From CAZUCD01 sp964618855 (GTDB lineage Bacteria; Sumerlaeota; Sumerlaeia; SLMS01; JANRJK01): a stretch of DNA of 10,642 bases. The notes below the pieces were generated by a model. The model made no database searches, was not told the DNA's origin, and saw only the letters and a list, made by a program, of their open reading frames with translations. Location of the stretch: contig CAZUCD010000132.1 in the NCBI GenBank assembly GCA_964618855.1, positions 1 to 10,642 on the forward strand, written 5' to 3'. Below, piece by piece: positions 1 through 6,996 of the stretch; the first letter of the stretch is position 1, and each line of letters opens with the position of its first letter. The translations under genes were made by a program, and so were the position numbers.

Positions 1-1
1 G

Positions 2-1065
<1,064 letters not shown>

Positions 1066-1069
<4 letters not shown>

Positions 1070-1992
1070 CTTCGGGAACCAAGGGGCTGGGGACCAGGGA
1101 CCGGGGGCCAGGGGGTGCGCTGTCACTCCCCGGCCCCCGGGCCCTGCTCGTCCTTTTTCTCGCGTGGTTCCTAACGGCATGCGCGGGCTCGAAGAAGCCC
1201 GAGTTGTACACGGCGGAGGCGCGTGTCGCGATCGAGGAAAGGCAGACAACCGGCACGGTCCTTATGGCGCGCCGGGAGGTGCCGTGGCGCGGGACAGTGC
1301 TGACGGAGCGGGTGCCCGTGGCACCACCTGCGGCTGCCGACTCGAAGCCCGCGGAGGGGACGACGCCGGGATTGCGCATCGCCCGGGAGAGGCTGGCGGC
1401 GCGGGCAATCCTCGAGGCGAAGTTGCGCGAGAAGGCCGCCGCCCTCCCCGCGACGGACCCGATCCCGGGCGCCGAGCGGGGCCGGACCGTGGCCGAGCTT
1501 GCCGAACGCGAGCCGACCGTGCGCGTCGCGCTCGACGAACTCTCAACTCGCGGGATCGAGGAGCGGTTTGTGCGGGTCGAGCGCAGCGTGACCGATTTCA
1601 TCGAGGGATCCGCGAGGCTGGAGTCCCTGGGCGACGCGGTGCTCGCCGCTGGTGGTGGCCGCCGCGTTGACGACTCGGACATCGAGCGCCGGTCCGCCGA
1701 CGCGGCCATCTCGAAGGCGCGTGCCGAGCTGCTCGACAAACTTTCCCGGCATCCGGTGAAGGGTGCCGCAAACCTCGGCGAGTGGGCCCGCGCGAGTGCC
1801 GCGAACGCCCTCGCCTATGAACGGCTCGTGCGCGACATCCGCATCGAGTCGAGCGGCCCGGAGTCGACTCCCACTGGCCGCGAGTGGGTTGTGCGGCTCG
1901 CCCTGCCGACGGAACGCGTGGAGCAGGCAATCTTGCCCGTGGCGAAGCGCAAGCCCGCCCCGGCCACGAAGTCCGGCGGAGCGCCGCGGTGA
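1066..1992 (+). CDS. Predicted outer-membrane or periplasmic lipoprotein, LPP20-like repeats
   Basis: A 308-residue predicted lipoprotein of unknown function. A hydrophobic stretch (residues 26-36) ends in the lipobox LTAC with Cys39 as the lipidation site, so the mature protein should be anchored with about 270 residues in the periplasm or outer membrane. Two stretches look alike: residues ~106-192 (RERLAARAILEAKLREKAA, then AELAEREPTVRVALDEL) and ~208-291 (RRSADAAISKARAELLDKL, then GEWARASAANALAYERL). Their Ala/Lys/Arg helix followed by beta strands recalls LPP20-family lipoproteins, but this is inference. ATG 1066 overlaps the aconitase stop (ATGA). It is the only in-frame ATG/GTG/TTG before the signal peptide, so it is the likely start despite a poor ribosome site (GAAGG only one base away). 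The first 24 residues are an unusually long Gly/Arg/Pro-rich n-region encoded by a heptamer repeat and hairpin. The gene ends at the maf start. Confidence 0.8.
1083..1117 (+). repeat. Degenerate 7-base tandem repeat (five units)
   Basis: Five consecutive heptamers are visible: GGGGCTG, GGGACCA, GGGACCG, GGGGCCA, GGGGGTG. The consensus is about GGGRCCR. Period 7 is not a multiple of 3, so the reading frame rotates through the repeat and encodes a non-conserved Gly/Arg/Pro segment of the lipoprotein. The G-runs (4, 4, 3, 5 and 5 G's, separated by 2, 4, 3 and 3 bases) also meet the usual G-quadruplex pattern on the coding strand. Short heptamer repeats of this style are usually intergenic in bacterial genomes; here one sits inside a coding start. 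Confidence 0.75.
1089..1152 (+). repeat. Long imperfect inverted repeat / hairpin at lipoprotein gene start
   Basis: The core arm 1101-1117 pairs with 1124-1140 around the 6-base loop CGCTGT. It has 15 Watson-Crick pairs, one G-U (1114/1127) and one A-C mismatch (1110/1131). Pairing continues outward: 1095-1099 with 1142-1146, 1092-1093 with 1148-1149, and 1089-1090 with 1151-1152, with single mismatches between. In total about 25 of 29 positions pair. A run of five T's follows at 1154-1158. It starts 20 bases after the aconitase stop, so it resembles a terminator or attenuator, yet it is translated as codons ~8-29 of the lipoprotein. It could limit translation or downstream transcription, stabilise the acn message, or be a palindromic repeat element. 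The pairing is seen; the role is inference. Confidence 0.7.
1978..1981 (+). promoter_or_regulatory. GGAG Shine-Dalgarno candidate for maf
   Basis: GGAG lies 7 bases before a GTG at 1989 that is in frame with maf and overlaps the lipoprotein stop as GTGA. It lies 13 bases before the ATG at 1995. The spacing favours GTG 1989; the codon type and family N-termini (Met, a few residues, then LILASASPRRRELL) suit either. The difference is two residues. Confidence 0.4.
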
Positions 1993-1994
1993 CC

Positions 1995-2633
1995 ATGCAG
2001 GAGAGACTGATCCTCGCCTCGGCATCCCCCCGCCGGCGCGAGCTTCTCGCCACGATGGGGATCGCGTGCGACGTGCTGCCCTCGCAGGTGGACGAATCAA
2101 AGATCGCGGCCGACCACCCCAAGACATTTGCGTTCCGCGCGGCCTATGCGAAGGCGCGCGACGTCGCGGACCGGGTCGAAGCCGGCAGGTGGGTCCTCGC
2201 CTCGGACACGGTGGTGGCGCTTGGGCTCATGCTGCTCGCGAAGCCCGAGGATGCCGGTGACGCGGCGAGGATGCTGCGCCTGCTTTCGGGAAAGACGCAC
2301 CTCGTGACGACGGCCATCGCGCTGGCCAGGGCGGGCGCGGAGGAAACCCATCTGCGCGCGGTGACGACGGCGGTGAAGTTCCGCGAACTCTCCCCCTCCG
2401 AGATCGACGCCTACGTCGCCACGGGGGAGCCGATGGACAAGGCGGGCGGCTACGGGATCCAGGGGAGCGCGGCGGGCCTGATCGAAGGCATCGAAGGGGA
2501 CTACTACACTGTTGTCGGCCTGCCGTGCGCCGAACTCGCGGCCCTGCTCGCCGAGGTCCTGCCCGGATTGCGGTGCACGGTTCCGCCGCCCCCGGATCGA
2601 TGGCTGCGGCCGGCGCCGCGACGCGGGGAGTAG
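1995..2633 (+). CDS. maf: Maf-family nucleoside triphosphate pyrophosphatase (dTTP/UTP, YhdE type)
   Basis: Maf proteins hydrolyse non-canonical or excess nucleoside triphosphates to the monophosphate and pyrophosphate in the cytosol. Seen from the ATG at 1995 (212 residues): the substrate loop SASPRRRELL (9-18), VDES (32-35), the catalytic ASDTVV (69-74, Asp71), KP (83-84), GKTHLVTT (99-106), and GEPMDKAGGYGIQG (144-157). The DKAG-YGIQG form, with Gln156, is typical of the YhdE branch acting on dTTP, UTP and modified pyrimidines. The YceF branch has a different sequence here. The domain ends near residue 192, followed by a Pro/Arg-rich tail of about 20 residues (TVPPPPDRW onward) that the family does not need. 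The gene starts at or two bases after the lipoprotein stop, so it is probably the last gene of the aconitase operon. An alternative start is GTG 1989. Longer in-frame extensions upstream overlap the lipoprotein gene and are not credible. Confidence 0.95.
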   Translation: MQERLILASASPRRRELLATMGIACDVLPSQVDESKIAADHPKTFAFRAAYAKARDVADRVEAGRWVLASDTVVALGLMLLAKPEDAGDAARMLRLLSGKTHLVTTAIALARAGAEETHLRAVTTAVKFRELSPSEIDAYVATGEPMDKAGGYGIQGSAAGLIEGIEGDYYTVVGLPCAELAALLAEVLPGLRCTVPPPPDRWLRPAPRRGE

Positions 2634-2655
2634 GGCGCGCGCCGCTCGGGATGGA

Positions 2656-2680
2656 GGAGGCGTGGCAGCCTCCCCTGTTT
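2656..2680 (+). terminator. Possible hairpin terminator after maf
   Basis: The stem GGAGGC (2656-2661) and GCCTCC (2668-2673) is perfect, with the 6-base loop GTGGCA. It is followed by CCTGTTT, a weak T-tract. It lies in the 46-base gap between the convergent maf and kinase genes and could serve the maf-side transcript. No T-tract exists in the opposite orientation. A 10-base palindrome GGCGCGCGCC (2634-2643) directly after the maf stop may add structure. Confidence 0.4.
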
Positions 2681-5600
2681 CACTTTTCGAGTGAAATCCC
2701 CGCCTTTTCCGCCATCGCCTTCAAGTCGTAGCTCGCCTTGTTCGTCCGGATCAGGACCTCGACATACGGCTTGGCGATGTCGGCATGTCCGGCCATGAGC
2801 AGCGCCTGGACATAGGTGTCCATCGCGTTGGGGTCGGCGGTTGCCGGGTCGCCCATGAACGGGCGCAGTGCCTCGTTCGCGGCGGTGACTTCGGCGTTGG
2901 CGCCCCTTGCGTTGCCGCCCGCGATCATGGCACGGGCCGCGAGAACACGCGACCACGCGTAGTCGTTCGCGTCCGCGAGCCTGTCCGGATGCGCGGCATG
3001 GAGGCGGCCAAAGTTCTCCGCGGCCACCAGGAACGATGTCAGCGCGGCCGTCGTGTCTCCCTGCGCCATGAGGCGCTCCCCCACCGCCTGGTGGCTCGCG
3101 GCGAGGTCGCGCGTCCAAGTCTCGTTCGTCGGGTCGAGCGCGGAGAGGCGCTCTGCGATCTCAAGGTCCCGCCGGTACTGCTCCATGGCGCCCTCCTGGT
3201 CCCCGGACTTCGCGAGCATGTGGGCCAGCGTGTTGTGGACCACCGACAGGTCGCGCAGCCAGACGGCGTTGGATGGGTCCGCGCGGACGAGGCGCTCGCG
3301 GATCGCAAGCACGCGGCGTAGGAGCGCCACTGCGGCGGCATCGTCCCCGCGCTGCGCGGTCATCATCGCCTTGGCGTTGAGGGCCGCGCCGTACTCGCGC
3401 TGCCAGTCGAGGTTCAACGGATCGATGGCGTCGAGACGTTCGAAGATTGAAAGGGCGCGGTCCGTGGTGGCGCCGGCATTCTGCGGCTCCGCGCGGGACT
3501 CCAGTTGTGCGATCACCATGAGGGTGCGCGCCATGCCGAAGAGATTGGCGGTCTGGTCCGGGTCGGCCTCGGCGATCTTCTCGCGCGTGGACAGGGCGTT
3601 GCGGTGCGCGGCGAGCGCCCCTGAGGCGTCCCCCTTCCTCTGCAGGGTCAGGGCGAGGTTGGAATTGGCCGAGGCGTAGTCGAGTTGGAGCTTCTGCGAC
3701 CTGGGGTTCGCGCGGGATGCCCCCTCCGTCACCGCGAGGACGCGTTGCTGGTTCGCGAGCGCGTCGTCCGGCTTGCCCTGGCCCAGGAGCGTGAGCGTCA
3801 CGTTCGTCATCGCATCGATACCGGCGCGGAGCACCTCCTCCGAAGCGTCCGGGCGGCTGCTGAATCGCGCGCCGATGTCACTGGCCTCGCGCGCATGGGC
3901 GAGGGCCGCGGGGAGGTCGCCGCGCTCGCGCAGCAGGCGCGACAGGGCGTTGAGCGTCCGGATCAGGTCGTTCGCGGCCGCCTCGTCCCCGGGGTCTCCC
4001 TCGGCAAGTCCCCGTGTGATCTCGAGGGACTTCGTGTAGGCGCGCAGCGCCTCGTCCGACTGCCCTGTGTCTCGCAGGACGTCCCCGATGTTCCTCAGCC
4101 CGAGCGCGTAGCGGGACGCCTGGGAGGGCTCAATGTCCGCAGTCCCCACCGAAGCGTAGTAGGCGAGGGCGTTTCGGGAGACGTCGTCGAGCAGCTTGAG
4201 CCGGCCGATCGGCCGGAGTTGGTTGCTCAGGTCCGAGATCATGAAGTCCGACAGGCGTTCCGACCGCGCGCGGAAGTCCTCCGCCTCGATCCTTGCCTTC
4301 TCCGCAGCGAGCGTCGCGCGCGCCTGGTCGTAGCTGTACTTGAGACCGCCGCCGACCAGGGCGGCCAGCAGCACGGCGACCCCGGCAAAGGCGACGTGGC
4401 GCTGCCTCTCTCGGGAGGCAAGCTCGCGCTCCTTCTGGTCGATCCGGGCAACGAGGCCCATGCGCGCGGCCGGGTCCGCAATGTTGCCCGCCTGAACGCG
4501 CGCGAGCTGGAGGTCCCCGTTTGCGAGGGCCGCGATGGCGAACTCCCGCTGCGTGGATTCCTGGAGCGCAGCGTGGTCCGGGTTCTCGGACCAGAGCGCC
4601 TGGGCGCGGGAGAGGATGGCCGCGGTTTCCGAGAAGGCATGGTAGTCCCCGCGGGCACCCGCGAGGCGTTCGCGCGCCTGCGCAATCAGCTCGATGGACT
4701 CGGTGCGACGCGAGGCTCCGCTGAGGTGGTCCTCGAGTCCGCGGCGGAACTCCTCCGCCGTGGGGATTCGGTCTGAAATCTCGAAGGACATCGCGTGCAT
4801 GGCAAGCCTCGCGAGGTCGCGCGGGACCTCGCGGTCGGGGGCCATCTGGTCCGGGGGGGTGACGAGTCCCTTGACGGCGCGCCAGTAGGCCGCCTGCGAG
4901 GACGGGGCGTCGTGCGGGGCCTTGCCGGTAAGCAGTTGGTAGAGCGTCCCGCCGAGGAGGTAGATGTCCGTCCAGGTGCCGAGCCGATCTGGCTTCTTGT
5001 CTCCCTGCTCCGGCGCCATGAATGCAGGGGTGCCGGCGGGGGTCGTGAGGGTGTAGTCCGTCCCGCCGGGGACCTGCACCTCTCCCGACGCGTTCCGCTG
5101 GATGCGCGGATCGGCGAGCGAAACCGCGAGTCCCCAGTCCATGAGGAGGACCTCACCGAACCTGCCCACCATGACCTGGGAGGGCTTGAGGTCGCGGTGG
5201 ATGATCCCCTTGTCGTGTGCGAAGGCCACGGCGTTAGTAACGGATATGAGGATCGGCAGGTGCCGTCGCAGGAACGCGGCCACCGACAATTCTTCAAAGT
5301 CCCGTTCTATCAGCGTGTTCCACGCTTCGCCGTGGATGAGCTTCATGGCGAGCAGGGGGTGCCCGTCCGGGTCCTCGCCCAGTTCGTAAACCGGAAGGAT
5401 GTTCGGATGCTCGAGGCTGGCCGCCGTGAAGGCCTCGTGGCGGAAGAGCGCATCGAGGTCCTCGCTCTTGCCGAAGCTGCCACTGCGCCGCAGGTCGGTG
5501 CGCACGCGCTTGATGGCGATGGTGCGGTCCAGAGAGACCTGGAGCGCCTTCCACACCTCCCCGTATCCTCCGGCGTTGATGATTCCCTGGGGCCGGAAGC

Positions 5601-5817
5601 GCGAACCAAACGCAGCCTCCCCCCACTCCCGCATGGCCGCGGAGGCAGTCGGCTTCGATGTGCCCCCGGAGGGGGTCATCATCTTGGTGCGGTTGGGGTC
5701 GAAGGTCTGGCTGGGGTCGCCGGGTAGTTCGAGCGACTGCGGGTCAACGGATCCCGATGGGACGGCCCCGACGGTGGGCGCGTCCCCAGCGAGTTCCCTG
5801 TGCTGGCCCGAGCTCAT
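2680..5817 (-). CDS. Membrane-bound Ser/Thr protein kinase with extracytoplasmic TPR-like repeats
   Basis: A 1045-residue Hanks-type (PknB-like) kinase. A Pro/Ser/Thr-rich leader (1-65) precedes the catalytic domain (~75-365). Seen: glycine loop NAGGYGEV (81-88), AIKRV with Lys103, Glu128 in RHEAF, HRDLKPSQ (207-214, catalytic Asp209), DWG (227-229) replacing DFG, and GTPAFMAPEQ (262-271). A cytosolic helical linker leads to one membrane span at ~474-492, then a charged helical stretch (~495-525). Nine helical units of about 48 residues follow, beginning near 570, 616, 665, 712, 760, 807, 855, 903 and 951 (for example RDLSVVHNTLAHML, RDLAASHQAVGERL). They resemble long-period TPRs and should lie outside the cytoplasmic membrane. 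The protein probably senses an envelope partner and phosphorylates unknown cytosolic targets. Oddities: Asn81 stands where the first loop Gly is usual, and Gln214 stands where the metal-binding Asn is usual. ATG 5815-5817 is the first start; its ribosome site is weak. The secreted-protein gene lies 72 bases upstream on the same strand. Confidence 0.93.
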   Translation of the reverse strand: MSSGQHRELAGDAPTVGAVPSGSVDPQSLELPGDPSQTFDPNRTKMMTPSGGTSKPTASAAMREWGEAAFGSRFRPQGIINAGGYGEVWKALQVSLDRTIAIKRVRTDLRRSGSFGKSEDLDALFRHEAFTAASLEHPNILPVYELGEDPDGHPLLAMKLIHGEAWNTLIERDFEELSVAAFLRRHLPILISVTNAVAFAHDKGIIHRDLKPSQVMVGRFGEVLLMDWGLAVSLADPRIQRNASGEVQVPGGTDYTLTTPAGTPAFMAPEQGDKKPDRLGTWTDIYLLGGTLYQLLTGKAPHDAPSSQAAYWRAVKGLVTPPDQMAPDREVPRDLARLAMHAMSFEISDRIPTAEEFRRGLEDHLSGASRRTESIELIAQARERLAGARGDYHAFSETAAILSRAQALWSENPDHAALQESTQREFAIAALANGDLQLARVQAGNIADPAARMGLVARIDQKERELASRERQRHVAFAGVAVLLAALVGGGLKYSYDQARATLAAEKARIEAEDFRARSERLSDFMISDLSNQLRPIGRLKLLDDVSRNALAYYASVGTADIEPSQASRYALGLRNIGDVLRDTGQSDEALRAYTKSLEITRGLAEGDPGDEAAANDLIRTLNALSRLLRERGDLPAALAHAREASDIGARFSSRPDASEEVLRAGIDAMTNVTLTLLGQGKPDDALANQQRVLAVTEGASRANPRSQKLQLDYASANSNLALTLQRKGDASGALAAHRNALSTREKIAEADPDQTANLFGMARTLMVIAQLESRAEPQNAGATTDRALSIFERLDAIDPLNLDWQREYGAALNAKAMMTAQRGDDAAAVALLRRVLAIRERLVRADPSNAVWLRDLSVVHNTLAHMLAKSGDQEGAMEQYRRDLEIAERLSALDPTNETWTRDLAASHQAVGERLMAQGDTTAALTSFLVAAENFGRLHAAHPDRLADANDYAWSRVLAARAMIAGGNARGANAEVTAANEALRPFMGDPATADPNAMDTYVQALLMAGHADIAKPYVEVLIRTNKASYDLKAMAEKAGISLEK

Positions 5818-5859
5818 GTCTCTAGGTGTGGCGGCGGCGGCGCGCGGGGCGAGCGATTT

Positions 5860-5881
5860 GCGGCGCGATCATCCGCGCCGC
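5860..5881 (-). terminator. Perfect 8-bp GC hairpin between secreted-protein gene and kinase gene
   Basis: GCGGCGCG (5860-5867) and CGCGCCGC (5874-5881) are exact inverted repeats around a 6-base loop, 8 bases past the stop of the secreted-protein gene on the - strand. On that strand it is followed by AAATCG, so it lacks the T-tract of a classical intrinsic terminator. It may be a factor-assisted or partial terminator, a 3'-end stabiliser, or a structure in the kinase leader. The rest of the 72-base spacer holds a run of GCG/GGC triplets (5831-5842) and no clear promoter. Confidence 0.45.
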
Positions 5882-5889
5882 TGTCGCGC

Positions 5890-6810
5890 TCAATACAACT
5901 CCCACTGCGAGACGGAGGATGGGGCGAAGGAGTCAAAGAACGCTATGGCGTCCGCCAGGCTGCCAGCGCGTGCCTCCGAGGTGCCGTACCAGCCCGCGAT
6001 CGTGTCCACCTTCACGGTGGAGGAGCCTGCGCGTTCACCCGAGGTGTCGCCGTGCATCGGAGGGGGCTGCGCGCCGGGCGTCGAGTTGCCGATGGCGAAT
6101 CGTCCCAGTCCGGCGTTGCCGAAGAAGGAGGCGAAGACTCCGCCGTCGATGTCCACGTTGGGGGTCGCCACCGCGCTGGATGGGTTCACCCAGACCTTGA
6201 TCTTCGCGTCGAGCGAGAGCAGCGACGAGCCCGGGGTGTACTGGATCACCACCTTGTTGAACTGACCCGGGGGCGCCGGGATCATGATGTCCTGGTACTG
6301 GCCAAGTGGCGTGAGGGGAAGGTGGACGATGATGCCTTGCTCGGTCGTGTTCAGCTTCCCAGCGCTGATGGCGTAGCTCGTGATGCTGAGGTTCGTCAGG
6401 CTGAAGTCGAGGGGCACATCCCCGAAGACCTGGACGAAGTCGCGCTGCGTGGGATTGCCCGCGGCGGGCGTGAACCCAACGGTCATTGCGATCTGGTGGG
6501 CTGCGGGCACACCGACAGCGAAGTTCTGGTTCTGGAAGATGGCCTTCGTCTCCGCGCCACCCCAAGTGATGCAGGCACCGTGGAAGCCGCCGCCGTCCGC
6601 CCGGAAACCGGCCGGAGTCGATGGTGCACCACCGCCGATCACGTTCCACATGGAGCCCGTGTCCGTCGGGCTCTCCAGGACGCTTCCGAAGATTCCTGTG
6701 AAACTCGTGAAGTCCTCGACGATGTCGGGCGGACCGGCTGGCGCAAAGGCGCAGACTCCTGACAAGAAAGCGGAGAGCACGGCGCCGCGCGCACTGAGGG
6801 ACTGATGCAT
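5890..6810 (-). CDS. Secreted protein, predicted concanavalin-like beta-sandwich, unknown function
   Basis: A 306-residue exported protein. The N-terminus (MHQSLSARGAVLSAFLSGVCAFAPAG) is a short Sec signal peptide, with likely cleavage after Ala25 (A-P-A then Gly). Cys20 is not in a lipobox because Val precedes it. The mature part is rich in Gly, Thr, Ser, Phe and alternating hydrophobic residues, with almost no charged helices. It looks like a beta-sandwich; the stretch FNKVVIQYTPGSSLLSLDAK followed by IKVWVNPSS is reminiscent of LamG/concanavalin-like domains in secreted planctomycete proteins. A terminal VDTIAGWYGTSEA segment resembles the closing strand of such folds. No catalytic motif, PEP-CTERM tail or C-terminal anchor is visible. 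The start ATG (6808-6810) has GAGG six bases upstream on the - strand. It is divergent from the amylase gene and lies upstream of the kinase gene on the same strand. It may bind an extracellular glycan, but this is inference. Confidence 0.8.
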   Translation of the reverse strand: MHQSLSARGAVLSAFLSGVCAFAPAGPPDIVEDFTSFTGIFGSVLESPTDTGSMWNVIGGGAPSTPAGFRADGGGFHGACITWGGAETKAIFQNQNFAVGVPAAHQIAMTVGFTPAAGNPTQRDFVQVFGDVPLDFSLTNLSITSYAISAGKLNTTEQGIIVHLPLTPLGQYQDIMIPAPPGQFNKVVIQYTPGSSLLSLDAKIKVWVNPSSAVATPNVDIDGGVFASFFGNAGLGRFAIGNSTPGAQPPPMHGDTSGERAGSSTVKVDTIAGWYGTSEARAGSLADAIAFFDSFAPSSVSQWELY

Positions 6811-6816
6811 GGTAGG

Positions 6817-6820
6817 CCTC
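6817..6820 (-). promoter_or_regulatory. GAGG ribosome binding site of the secreted-protein gene
   Basis: CCTC on the + strand reads GAGG on the - strand, six bases before the ATG ending at 6810. This is ideal spacing and supports that start. Confidence 0.6.
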
Positions 6821-6952
6821 GGAAGGGTGTGAAGAAATCTGTCGGTCCTGTCAGCCGGACAGTCAACCCAATAGAGCAGATCGCTGCCGCTGATCGCGTT
6901 TTAGCAGCCCAAGATCCGCCCCGGCGATTGACCGCCTTCGGCCCTGCGGCAA

Positions 6953-6968
6953 GGGTCGCGGGGTCGCG
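6953..6968 (+). repeat. Exact tandem duplication of an 8-mer upstream of the amylase start
   Basis: GGGTCGCG occurs twice in succession, ending 28 bases before the GTG start of the amylase. It could be a regulator site or part of the leader, or chance in GC-rich DNA. Confidence 0.5.
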
Positions 6969-6984
6969 TGAACCCCATCACTCC

Positions 6985-6989
6985 AGAGG
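6985..6989 (+). promoter_or_regulatory. AGAGG ribosome binding site of the amylase gene
   Basis: AGAGG sits seven bases before GTG 6997. Together with the lipoprotein signal that begins exactly there, it decides the start against an in-frame ATG at 6805. Confidence 0.65.
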
Positions 6990-6996
6990 CCCCGCC

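Larger units (their letters stand above)
6811..6996. promoter_or_regulatory. Divergent intergenic region between secreted-protein and amylase genes
   Basis: These 186 bases must hold the promoters of both divergent genes. On the - strand TTGACT (6866-6861) resembles a -35 box, but only a poor -10 (CAGATT) follows. On the + strand TTGACC (6928-6933) is followed, after 17 bases, by AAGGGT (6951-6956), a poor -10. A small imperfect inverted repeat lies at 6839-6862 (CTGTC/GACAG ends). GATCGC occurs twice (6879-6884, 6892-6897). No strong operator was recognised, so the boxes are weak candidates only. Confidence 0.4.

Noticed and set aside
1143..1158. Classical intrinsic terminator for aconitase
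   Set aside because: The five T's come shortly after the stem only if the weaker outer pairing is counted, and the stem is coding sequence of a credible lipoprotein. Kept as a hairpin rather than called a terminator.
1884..1994. N-terminal extension of maf inside the lipoprotein gene
   Set aside because: Arg/Ala/Gly-rich shadow sequence. Maf homology begins with LILASASPRRRELL just after Met at 1995.
3685..4776. 363-codon + strand open frame inside the kinase gene
   Set aside because: Antisense shadow of the kinase repeats and linker, with low-complexity Arg/Gly/Val composition and no domain. A further 310-codon one at 4795-5727 is the same.
5831..5842. GCG/GGC triplet run as a functional microsatellite
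   Set aside because: Four or so triplets are expected by chance at this GC content. No phase-variation logic is visible outside a coding region.
6805..6996. N-terminal extension of the amylase from ATG 6805
   Set aside because: It overlaps the start of the divergent gene and would place 64 polar residues before a clear lipoprotein signal. GTG 6997 has AGAGG at seven bases.
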